Assembly (NCBI RefSeq): GCF_937875265.1
Contig: NZ_CALLXM010000194.1
Span: 1-12,783 of the forward strand
Direction of reading: 5' to 3'
Origin: an uncultured Acetobacter sp.
GTDB taxonomy: Bacteria > Pseudomonadota > Alphaproteobacteria > Acetobacterales > Acetobacteraceae
Length of the DNA: 12,783 bases
In this document: positions 6,101 through 12,783 of the stretch, in pieces
How positions within the stretch are numbered: the stretch's first letter is position 1
Layout of the letters: every line of letters starts with the position of its first letter
Program-made: the position numbers and the translations under genes
Notes under the pieces: generated by a model
Seen by the model: only the letters and a program-made list of their open reading frames with translations
The model's database searches: none
What the model was told of the DNA's origin: nothing

Positions 6101-8992
6101 TTACTTCTTCTTTTTCTTTGTTTTTGCCGGAACAGGTTTTAGCAATGGTGCCAGAAAATGGCCTGTATAGCTTTCCGGGCAGGCCGCAATATCTTCCGGC
6201 GTGCTCTCCGCGACAATACGGCCGCCGCCATCACCACCTTCCGGGCCAACATCCACAATCCAGTCTGCTGTTTTTATTACTTCCAGATTATGTTCAATGA
6301 CAATGACCGTATTGCCCTGATCAACCAGCGCATGCAGAACTTCCAGAAGTTTTCTGACATCATCTGTGTGCAAACCGGTTGTTGGTTCATCCAGAATATA
6401 CACCGTGCGTCCGGTTGCCCGACGTGCCAGCTCCTTGGAAAGCTTCACACGCTGCGCTTCCCCGCCCGACAAGGTGGTTGCCTGCTGGCCGAGCGCCACA
6501 TAGCCCAGACCAACCTTTTGCAAAATGGCCAGCCTGTCACGGATACGCGTCTGCGCAGAGAAATACGGCAGGGCTTCATCCACACTCATGGCCAGAACGT
6601 CGGCAATGGACTTGCCACGGAACTTGATGTCCAGCGTCTCGCGGTTATAGCGCGACCCTTTACAGGTATCGCAGGTTACAAACACGTCCGGCAGGAAGTG
6701 CATCTCGATCTTGAGAACACCATCCCCCTGGCACGCCTCACACCGGCCCCCTTTCACGTTGAAAGAGAACCGGCCTGGCTTATACCCGCGTGCCTTGCTT
6801 TCCGGCAGTTCTGCAAACCAGTCCCGGATCGGGGTGAACAGGTCCGTGTAGGTTGCCGGGTTGGACCGGGGGGTACGACCGATGGGAGACTGATCGATAT
6901 CAATAATCTTGTCGAGCAGTTCTATGCCCTTGATCGTTTTATACGTCTCCGGGGACTGAGAAGAGCCCATCAACTGGCGGGACAGCGCTTTATAAAGCGT
7001 GTCAATCACCAGCGTGGACTTCCCGCTTCCGGAAACACCCGTCACACACGTAAAAGTTCCTAACGGGAACCGCGCTGTGACATCTTTCAGGTTATGCCCG
7101 GTTGCACCTTCAACCGTCAGAACTTTTTTCTTATCATAGGGGCGTCTGTGTTCTGGCACAGGAATTCTCTTGCGCCCGGAAAGATACGCACCTGTCAGGC
7201 TTTCAGGCACTTTGGCAACCTCTTCGGGCGTACCCGCAGCGATCACCATCCCGCCATTTACCCCGGCTCCCGGCCCCATATCCACAAGCCAGTCTGCACT
7301 TCTGATAGCGTCCTCATCATGTTCAACAACAATCAGAGTATTACCCAGTTTTTTCAGGCGCTCCAGCGTTCCAAGCAGGCGTTCATTATCGCGCTGATGC
7401 AGACCAATAGAAGGCTCATCCAGCACATAGAGAACCCCTGTCAGCCCGGAGCCAATCTGGCTGGCCAGCCGGATACGCTGGCTTTCTCCGCCAGAAAGTG
7501 TGGCGGAACTGCGGGAGAGGGTGAGGTAGTCCAGCCCGACATCATCCAGAAATGTCAGACGGTCCTGAATTTCACGCAAAATACGCCGTGCAATCTCAGC
7601 CTTTTGCGGTGTGAGTGTTGGCATAACCGTGTCAAACCACTCCAGCGCCTTGCCAATTGGCAGATCACAGGCCTGAGCGATGGTTTTATCTGCAACCCGG
7701 ACGGACAGAGCCTCTGGCCGCAAACGCGCCCCGTGGCAGACGTGGCACGGCTTTTCAGACTGGTAGCGCGAGAGTTCTTCCCGCACCCACATGCTGTCCG
7801 TATTGGCCAGACGCCGGGCCAGACTGGACAGAACCCCTTCAAACGGTTTGCTTACGGTGTAGCTTTTCCGGCCATCCTCGTAGGTAAACGCAATGTTTTC
7901 CTCAACGCCGTTCAGAATACCATCCTGAGCAGCCTGAGGCAGATCTTTCCACGGCGTATCCATGCTGACATCAAAATGCTCGGCAAGGCTGGTCAGTGTC
8001 TGTTCAAGCAGCGGAGATTTTGCATCTTTCCAAGGTGCAATAGCCCCTTTTCGCAAAGATTTTGAAATATCCGGCACAACGAGGGCAGGGTTGAAAAAAG
8101 TTTCAGCGCCCAGACCATCACAGGACGGGCAGGCCCCCTGTGGTGCGTTGAACGAAAACAGGCGCGGTTCAATTTCTTCCAGCGTAAACCCGCTGACAGG
8201 GCAGGAAAAGCGGGAAGAAAAGACCAGCCGTTCCGGCTCAGCATCTTTATCCTTCAGCACTTCTTCCGTGTAGGCAATGCCATCAGACAGCCCCAGAGCC
8301 GTTTCAAAACTATCGGCCAGACGGGATTCAATCCCCTCCTTCACCACCACACGGTCCACCACCACTTCCACCGTATGGCGCAGTTTGCGATTCAGGGCCG
8401 GAACATCGGCAATTTCATACAGCTCGCCATCAACCTTGACGCGGGTGAAGCCCTTGCGCTGCAACTCTGCCAGCTCTTTTCGATATTCGCCTTTCCGGTC
8501 ACGGATCACCGGGGAAAGCAGCAGCAGGCGCGCGCCTTCCGGCTGGGCCATGACACGGTCAACCATCTGGCTGACAGTCTGCGCTTCAATCGGCAGGCCT
8601 GTGGCGGGAGAATAGGGGATACCCGCCCGCGCCCAGAGCAGACGCATATAATCATAGATTTCCGTCACGGTTCCCACGGTGGAGCGCGGGTTTTTGGACG
8701 TCGTCTTCTGCTCAATGGAAATGGCTGGAGAAAGCCCTTCTATGGAATCCACATCCGGCTTGCCCATCAGTTCCAGAAACTGGCGGGCATAAGCAGACAG
8801 GCTCTCCACATACCGGCGCTGACCTTCGGCGTAGATGGTATCAAACGCCAGAGACGATTTCCCGGAGCCGGAAAGGCCCGTCACAACTGTCAGACAGTCC
8901 CGTGGAATATCGATATCAACATTTTTGAGGTTGTGCGCCCGTGCCCCGCGCACACTCAGTTTCTGAGCACTGGGAAAAGAAGGATTTTCCAT
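6101..8992 (-). CDS. uvrA: Excinuclease ABC subunit A
   Basis: The product is 963 residues, slightly longer than the usual ~940. UvrA is the damage-recognition ATPase of nucleotide excision repair, acting as a dimer with UvrB. Visible in order: Walker A GLSGSGKSS (39-47), the UvrB-binding/zinc region with CPVSGF and CPSC, signature LSGGESQR (~498), Walker B VLDEPSIGL (~522), second Walker A GVSGSGKST (~652), zinc finger CEAC...CDTC (~752-775), second signature LSGGEAQR (~843) and ILDEPTTGL (~867). The first zinc finger lacks one Cys (CPVS instead of CPxC). ATG at 8992 is chosen because MENPSFPSAQKLSVRGARAHNLKNV aligns just before the conserved start; the only longer option is a TTG at 9052 with no SD. 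The C-terminus ends in a run of lysines (KTKKKKK). A LexA-like box lies upstream at 9008-9022. Confidence 0.97.
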   Translation of the reverse strand: MENPSFPSAQKLSVRGARAHNLKNVDIDIPRDCLTVVTGLSGSGKSSLAFDTIYAEGQRRYVESLSAYARQFLELMGKPDVDSIEGLSPAISIEQKTTSKNPRSTVGTVTEIYDYMRLLWARAGIPYSPATGLPIEAQTVSQMVDRVMAQPEGARLLLLSPVIRDRKGEYRKELAELQRKGFTRVKVDGELYEIADVPALNRKLRHTVEVVVDRVVVKEGIESRLADSFETALGLSDGIAYTEEVLKDKDAEPERLVFSSRFSCPVSGFTLEEIEPRLFSFNAPQGACPSCDGLGAETFFNPALVVPDISKSLRKGAIAPWKDAKSPLLEQTLTSLAEHFDVSMDTPWKDLPQAAQDGILNGVEENIAFTYEDGRKSYTVSKPFEGVLSSLARRLANTDSMWVREELSRYQSEKPCHVCHGARLRPEALSVRVADKTIAQACDLPIGKALEWFDTVMPTLTPQKAEIARRILREIQDRLTFLDDVGLDYLTLSRSSATLSGGESQRIRLASQIGSGLTGVLYVLDEPSIGLHQRDNERLLGTLERLKKLGNTLIVVEHDEDAIRSADWLVDMGPGAGVNGGMVIAAGTPEEVAKVPESLTGAYLSGRKRIPVPEHRRPYDKKKVLTVEGATGHNLKDVTARFPLGTFTCVTGVSGSGKSTLVIDTLYKALSRQLMGSSQSPETYKTIKGIELLDKIIDIDQSPIGRTPRSNPATYTDLFTPIRDWFAELPESKARGYKPGRFSFNVKGGRCEACQGDGVLKIEMHFLPDVFVTCDTCKGSRYNRETLDIKFRGKSIADVLAMSVDEALPYFSAQTRIRDRLAILQKVGLGYVALGQQATTLSGGEAQRVKLSKELARRATGRTVYILDEPTTGLHTDDVRKLLEVLHALVDQGNTVIVIEHNLEVIKTADWIVDVGPEGGDGGGRIVAESTPEDIAACPESYTGHFLAPLLKPVPAKTKKKKK

Positions 8993-9007
8993 TAAAATAC
9001 CGATGCC

Positions 9008-9022
9008 GTTCCTGTTTTGTCC
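9008..9022 (-). promoter_or_regulatory. Candidate LexA (SOS) box upstream of uvrA
   Basis: On the plus strand the bases read GTTC-N7-GTCC, one mismatch from the alphaproteobacterial LexA site GTTC-N7-GTTC. It ends 15 bases before the uvrA start codon and touches a weak TATAGG (-10-like, 9021-9026), with TTGCAT (9047-9052) further upstream at long spacing. A repressor bound here would cover the likely transcription start. uvrA is a known SOS gene in several alphaproteobacteria; the site itself is inferred. Confidence 0.5.
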
Positions 9023-9217
9023 TATATGCCGTCTTTGCCGCCCCTCATGCAATCAGGGAATGCCCTCCCGACACGTCTTCCGTGCAGATATGGGATGTCT
9101 GTCGCCAATTCCCATTGCACCGGGGCACATGATTGACCATTTAGAAATACAAAGCGGTTCCTGCCGCCGGGTGGACCCCACGCCATCCACCACAGTTTTG
9201 AGCAAGGAAGACACCAG
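9023..9217. promoter_or_regulatory. Divergent spacer between uvrA and the co-chaperone cluster
   Basis: No gene is seen here. It should hold the promoters for uvrA (leftward) and for the plus-strand cluster. TTGACC at 9133-9138 is the best -35-like word for the rightward direction but lacks a good -10 partner. The rightward gene has a clear SD, AAGGAAG, 7 bases before its ATG. Confidence 0.4.
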
Positions 9218-10177
9218 ATGGACCATATCATTGGCCAGCCCGCCCCCCTGAACACGGGCACGGCAAGCGGCCCGCAGGCCGAAGGCCCGCTTATTGCGGA
9301 TGGCACAGAAGCCACCTTCATGCAGGATGTGATTGAGGCCAGCCGTTCCGTTCCTGTTCTGGTCGACTTCTGGGCAGACTGGTGTGGCCCATGCAAGCAG
9401 CTGACGCCGGTGCTGGAAAAGGTTGTCACGGCCGCACGCGGCAAGGTGCGCCTTGTTAAAATTGATATTGAAGCCAACCGCGCTCTGGCAGCCCAGCTGA
9501 CGCAAATCGGCCTGCCGCTGCAATCCATCCCCATGGTAGCAGCCTTCTGGAAAGGCCAGATTCTGGACCTGTTCCAGGGTGCCCTGCCGGAAAGCGATAT
9601 CAAGAAATTTGTTGAAGCTGCGCTGAAAGCTGCCGGTGGTGGCACAATGCCCGCAACGGAACTGTTGCAGGAAGCCGCCGTGGCGATGGAAACCAACCAG
9701 CCCGGCCATGCAGCAGAACTGTTTTCTGGTGTTCTGGGTGAAGAGCCGGAAAACCCCAAAGCATGGGCCGGGCTTATCCGCGCCATGCTGGCTCTGGATG
9801 ATGAAGAGGCCGCAGCTGCTGCCCTTGCGGACGTGCCTGAAAAAATCAAGGATTCGCCTGAGGTTGCCGGGGCCCGCGCCGCTCTGGAACTCAAGCAGGA
9901 AGGCCGGAAGGCCGCGCAGGAAATGGAAGAAGTTCAGGCCCGCCTTGCCGCCAACCCGAATGACTACGCTGCCCGGTGTGAACTGGCGACTGGCCTGAAC
10001 GTTGCCGGGAAACATGAAGAAGCCGCAGACGAACTTTTGCAGGTTATCCGTGCTGACCAGAACTGGAATGATGGCGCGGCCAAACAGCAGCTTCTGCGCT
10101 TTTTTGAAGCCTGGGGTCATGATGCCCCTGCAACACTGGCCGCCCGCAGACGGCTGTCTTCCCTGCTGTTCTCCTGA
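9218..10177 (+). CDS. ybbN: Thioredoxin-domain/TPR co-chaperone, YbbN/CnoX type
   Basis: This 319-residue protein has a thioredoxin domain at about 27-140 and a helical TPR-like region from about 150 to the end, the architecture of YbbN/CnoX chaperedoxins, which hold unfolding proteins under oxidative stress and pass them to GroEL. The thioredoxin active site is complete, WCGPCK with Cys56 and Cys59, and the cis-proline segment QSIPMVAAFWKG is present. E. coli CnoX has lost the first Cys (SxxC), so this protein should keep disulfide-reducing ability, as I recall for the Caulobacter homologue. Start ATG at 9218 follows AAGGAAG at ideal spacing. It is the first gene of a four-gene plus-strand cluster, with only 11 bases to the LON-domain gene. 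Confidence 0.93.
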   Translation: MDHIIGQPAPLNTGTASGPQAEGPLIADGTEATFMQDVIEASRSVPVLVDFWADWCGPCKQLTPVLEKVVTAARGKVRLVKIDIEANRALAAQLTQIGLPLQSIPMVAAFWKGQILDLFQGALPESDIKKFVEAALKAAGGGTMPATELLQEAAVAMETNQPGHAAELFSGVLGEEPENPKAWAGLIRAMLALDDEEAAAAALADVPEKIKDSPEVAGARAALELKQEGRKAAQEMEEVQARLAANPNDYAARCELATGLNVAGKHEEAADELLQVIRADQNWNDGAAKQQLLRFFEAWGHDAPATLAARRRLSSLLFS

Positions 10178-10188
10178 CGGGAGCGATT

Positions 10189-10890
10189 TTGGCTTCCTTT
10201 TTGCCTGACGAAGAAATCCTGCGCCATGTTCCCAGGGTTTCAGACCTCACCATGGCCGATATCCCTGCGGAAATCGGCCTGTTCCCGCTAAGCGGCGTTT
10301 TGCTGCTGCCAAGAGGAAAACTGCCACTCAATGTTTTTGAGCCCCGTTACGTGGCTCTGGTGGAAGATGCTCTGGCCTCCCAAAGGCTGATCGGCATGAT
10401 CCAGCCTTTATGGGGAGAAGAAGACGAAGAGGATGAGGAAAAGACGCCCCCGCTTTACAGCATTGGGTGCCTTGGCCGCATAACCTCGTTTACCGAACGG
10501 GCTGACGGCACATTTGCTGTCACACTTAGCGGTGTGGCCCGCTTCCGTGTACTGAGGGAGACGGGTCTGCACAGAGGCTACCGGCAGGCGCGGATTGATG
10601 TCTCATCCTTTGTGGGGGACCTGACCGAAATCCCTTCAGAGCCATTTGACCGGCCAAAACTGCTGGACTCCCTGCGTCGCTATTTCCGCCAGAAGGGGCT
10701 GACCGCCCGCTGGTCCGCTATCGAACAGATGGGAGATGACACCCTGCTTGTCACTCTTCCCATGATCTGTCCTTTTCCTCCGGCAGAAAAACAGGCATTG
10801 CTTGACGCTGGCAGCCTGACAGACCGTGTGCGTGTGCTGCAGATGCTGCTAGACCTGTCTGGTCCTGAAGAGGAAGGTCCGCCTTCCTGA
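10189..10890 (+). CDS. LON substrate-binding-domain protein (Lon N-terminal-like)
   Basis: This 233-residue stand-alone LON/PUA-like domain protein lacks the AAA+ and protease parts of Lon. The signature begins at about residue 30: LFPLSGVLLLPRGKLPLNVFEPRY, followed by LIGMIQP and the central GRITSFTERADGTFAVTLSGVARF. The start is TTG at 10189: GGGAG lies 5 bases upstream, and the resulting ~29-residue leader before the LFPLSG block is in line with the short leader of alphaproteobacterial relatives. ATG at 10252 has no SD. A run of acidic residues (EEDEEDEE, ~77-84) forms an exposed loop. The function of the family is not established; its position after a co-chaperone suggests protein quality control, which is inference. 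Confidence 0.9.
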   Translation: MASFLPDEEILRHVPRVSDLTMADIPAEIGLFPLSGVLLLPRGKLPLNVFEPRYVALVEDALASQRLIGMIQPLWGEEDEEDEEKTPPLYSIGCLGRITSFTERADGTFAVTLSGVARFRVLRETGLHRGYRQARIDVSSFVGDLTEIPSEPFDRPKLLDSLRRYFRQKGLTARWSAIEQMGDDTLLVTLPMICPFPPAEKQALLDAGSLTDRVRVLQMLLDLSGPEEEGPPS

Positions 10891-10912
10891 ACAATTTTTA
10901 TGGGTGACGCTC

Positions 10913-11107
10913 ATGTCTGGTGCTGAAATTTCTCCTCCGCTCGACCCGCGGCTTCTTTCCATTCTGGTCTGCCCGGTGACCAAAGGCCCGCTGACATATG
11001 ATGCCACCACCAATGAGCTGATCAGCGCCAAAGCTCGTCTGGCCTTCCCCATTCAAGATGGCATTCCCGTTATGCTGCCTGAAGAAGCCCGCCACCTCGA
11101 AGGCTGA
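10913..11107 (+). CDS. Trm112-like small protein (UPF0434/YcaR type)
   Basis: The product is 64 residues. LDPRLLSILVCPVTKGPL (9-26) and the block LAFPIQDGIPVMLPEEAR (42-59) are the family hallmarks, close to E. coli YcaR as I recall it. As in many bacterial members the zinc ligands are incomplete: one Cys in CPVTKG instead of CPxC. Trm112 proteins activate SAM-dependent methyltransferases in eukaryotes and archaea; the bacterial role is poorly known. ATG at 10913 is preferred over the in-frame GTG at 10904 because GGTGA sits 5 bases before it. It lies 22 bases after the LON-domain gene. Confidence 0.9.
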   Translation: MSGAEISPPLDPRLLSILVCPVTKGPLTYDATTNELISAKARLAFPIQDGIPVMLPEEARHLEG

Positions 11108-11138
11108 GTTTTCAAAAAAGGCTGGATGACGCTCCTCC

Positions 11139-11540
11139 GTGAAACGCTGCGCCCCTCTGCCCAGACACAGACACTCCCCGCGCCTCATGCTGGGGGTGCT
11201 GGTTCTGGCTGCGCCTTTGCTGACGGGGTGTCATGTTGATATTGAGGGAGATAATATTGATCTCCCGCCGGAAAGACCCGGCCGCTTTATTCCGGAAGCC
11301 GCCCCGGCAGAAGCCCGCGCCGCAAAGGAGCAGGAACGTCGCGAGGATATGGCCCGCAATAATGGCCAGAAGCTCCCCGAACCAAAACAGCCAACAGACC
11401 GTTATGAGCCTCTGACACCGTCCGATGCTGCAACCGGCCCGCTGGAATCAGGCGACGGCCACAGCGTTATTCCAGAAACACAGGCTATTTACGGCAAGCG
11501 GGGCGACCAGCCTCAACAGTCAGCCCCGCAACAGCATTAA
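11139..11540 (+). CDS. Small predicted lipoprotein of unknown function
   Basis: This 133-residue protein begins with a basic region (KRCAPLPRHRHSPR), a hydrophobic stretch and a lipobox LLTG-Cys31. The mature part of about 103 residues is rich in Pro, Glu, Arg and Gln, with no recognisable fold and probably disordered; it includes DLPPERPGRFIPE near 41-53 and ends in QPQQSAPQQH. His at +2 does not signal inner-membrane retention, so outer-membrane anchoring is likely. The start is taken as GTG at 11139, since an in-frame stop lies just upstream. ATG at 11187 is possible but would remove the basic n-region; neither has a strong SD. It is 31 bases after the Trm112-like gene and probably the last gene of that cluster. 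Confidence 0.72.
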   Translation: MKRCAPLPRHRHSPRLMLGVLVLAAPLLTGCHVDIEGDNIDLPPERPGRFIPEAAPAEARAAKEQERREDMARNNGQKLPEPKQPTDRYEPLTPSDAATGPLESGDGHSVIPETQAIYGKRGDQPQQSAPQQH

Positions 11541-11548
11541 GCCCTGCC

Positions 11549-12783
11549 TCAGCGCGGCACCAAGGGCCCGGCAGCCCGCACACCTCCACGCCACACGGCG
11601 GCAATCTGATCCACTGCTGCAATATTTTCAGCCGGATCAGCTTCCAGAACCACAAAATCAGCTCGTTTTCCGGGGGCAATAACCCCACGGTCTGAAAGGT
11701 TCAGCAGGGCAGCCGCCTGACTGGTTGCCAGCGTGAGCGCCTGCAATGGCGTCAGCCCGGCTTCCACCAGAAGGTGCAATTCCCTGTGCTCTGCAAAACC
11801 GGCAATACGCACGGGGGCTGCACCGGAATCTGTGCCAAACCCGATTTTCACACCAGCACGATAGAGCGTGAGCATATTTTTCTGGTTCATGGCCACCGCA
11901 GCATGAGAGGCTTTGGCCAGAGGCGACGATGCAACTTTCTGCCTCCAGGCGGAGTCAGAAAACTGCTTCTGGAGGTCTGCATTCAGCCCGGCTTTCAGCA
12001 CCGGGTCATTCAGAATTTCCGGCTGTTCAGCAAATAGATAAGTCGCTTCATCCAGACTGATAGTGGGAATATACCATACTCCCCGATCTTTCATGGCCGT
12101 GATGAACGGGTTATCAACCGGCTCATTCCGCACGCCATGCGCCAGAATATCCGCACCGGCGGCCACAAGCTGTTTCCCGTAACCCAGATCATGAATATGC
12201 ACGGCCACGCGCAGGTGCTGGTTATGTGCTTCTGTTATCACTGCCTGCCAGATTTCCGGCTTCATGACGGGCAGGGGCTTCTGGCTGGCTACACCGTTGC
12301 GGAAATCATCCACCCAGAGCTTCACCAGATCCGTGTGCTCATCTGCCATGGTCCAGACAGCCTGCTGCGCCTCAGCAACGGTTGCAGGGCGGAATATCTG
12401 GTCTTTGCCAACCTTGACCATCCCCTCCGGCGGCATCCCGCCTGGCACACCAATGCCCTGATCAGCCCCGAACAGGTCCGCACCAGATGACCCATCCGCA
12501 TGCTGGGCACGCCGAAGGTCATCAAACAGGGGAGATTTAGTCAGCCCCAGAGCCGTGACGGTGGTCACACCGTAGCGTTCATACTGCTCCAGTGAGGCTT
12601 TGATGACGGGTGCCGTGAAATTCTCAGCTCCCACGGAGGTGCCGGAGACAACACCCACATGGCTATGATCGCTGATCAGGCCGGGGATAAGGGTTTTGCC
12701 TGAGAGATCAATCCGCTTTGCACCCTTTGGCACAGTGAGGTGCCCGCTATGCCCGACCGAAACAATATGTGCCCCCTGCATCA
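11549..12783 (-). CDS. Metal-dependent amidohydrolase (imidazolonepropionase-like), N-terminus missing
   Basis: The frame is open from the right edge to TGA at 11551-11549, 411 codons visible. The ATG at 12781 is almost certainly internal: the text MQGAHIVSVG followed by GKTLIPGLISDHSH corresponds to the region about 40 or more residues into such proteins. Amidohydrolase-superfamily metal ligands are visible, numbered from that Met: His39 and His41 (DHSH), Lys154 (VKLWVDD, carboxylated-Lys position), His195 or His197 (VHIH), His215 (LAHG) and Asp318 (FGTDSG). A C-terminal beta-domain with the GVIAPGKRADFVVLEADP signature follows. Relatives hydrolyse cyclic amides or dipeptides (prolidase-like), so the substrate is unclear. 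It converges on the lipoprotein gene with only 8 bases between stops. Confidence 0.9.
   Translation of the reverse strand, partial: MQGAHIVSVGHSGHLTVPKGAKRIDLSGKTLIPGLISDHSHVGVVSGTSVGAENFTAPVIKASLEQYERYGVTTVTALGLTKSPLFDDLRRAQHADGSSGADLFGADQGIGVPGGMPPEGMVKVGKDQIFRPATVAEAQQAVWTMADEHTDLVKLWVDDFRNGVASQKPLPVMKPEIWQAVITEAHNQHLRVAVHIHDLGYGKQLVAAGADILAHGVRNEPVDNPFITAMKDRGVWYIPTISLDEATYLFAEQPEILNDPVLKAGLNADLQKQFSDSAWRQKVASSPLAKASHAAVAMNQKNMLTLYRAGVKIGFGTDSGAAPVRIAGFAEHRELHLLVEAGLTPLQALTLATSQAAALLNLSDRGVIAPGKRADFVVLEADPAENIAAVDQIAAVWRGGVRAAGPLVPR

Noticed and set aside
6158..8065. Long plus-strand frames opposite uvrA.
   Set aside because: UvrA is unambiguous through this stretch; the opposite frames have no recognisable domains.
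8993..9052. Upstream extension of UvrA to a TTG at 9052.
   Set aside because: It would add 20 residues not seen in UvrA families, has no SD, and would place the LexA-like box and promoter inside the gene.
9345..9359. Perfect GTTC-N7-GTTC match to the alphaproteobacterial LexA site.
   Set aside because: It lies inside the co-chaperone coding region, in codons for the conserved segment before the active site, far from either start. A match of eight fixed bases is expected about 0.4 times by chance in both strands of a window this size.
9053..10120. Long open frame on the minus strand opposite the co-chaperone gene.
   Set aside because: It mirrors the plus-strand gene, which has clear thioredoxin and TPR features and a good SD. 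The antisense product shows no family motif.

Overview
The window looks like chromosomal DNA of an acetic acid bacterium (Acetobacteraceae, most likely Acetobacter or a close relative). This is inferred from protein flavour, not from a database search. GC is moderate to high in most genes, UvrA has a first zinc-finger region of a type I associate with alphaproteobacteria, and a thioredoxin-TPR co-chaperone gene is followed by a LON-domain gene and a Trm112-like gene, an order I know from alphaproteobacteria. No rRNA, tRNA, CRISPR array, insertion sequence, prophage gene or integrase is visible.

Layout from left to right: (1) the 5' part of an exported M61-family metallopeptidase gene, minus strand, running off the left edge. 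(2) A LysR-type regulator related to E. coli PtrR/YneJ, minus strand, divergent from an AldA-like aldehyde dehydrogenase on the plus strand. They share a 171-base intergenic region with a good candidate operator, and the dehydrogenase ends in front of a strong bidirectional terminator. (3) A minus-strand block read right to left: uvrA, then an exported creatininase-family protein only 4 bases downstream, then an exported YncE-like beta-propeller protein after a 139-base gap. (4) Divergent from uvrA, a compact plus-strand cluster of four genes: thioredoxin/TPR co-chaperone (YbbN/CnoX type), LON substrate-binding-domain protein, Trm112-like small protein and a small predicted lipoprotein, with gaps of 11, 22 and 31 bases. 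(5) A convergent minus-strand metal-dependent amidohydrolase whose N-terminus lies beyond the right edge.

Functionally this is a mix of housekeeping (excision repair, protein quality control, Trm112 adaptor), an aldehyde-oxidation module with its own regulator, and several exported hydrolases or binding proteins. The most useful secondary signals are a LexA-type box in front of uvrA, an inverted repeat next to the LysR start codon, a purine-rich lysine tail of uvrA that can serve as the ribosome binding site of the next gene, and a co-chaperone that keeps the full WCGPC thioredoxin motif. I saw no convincing new multi-gene system; the findings below are local observations of modest interest.
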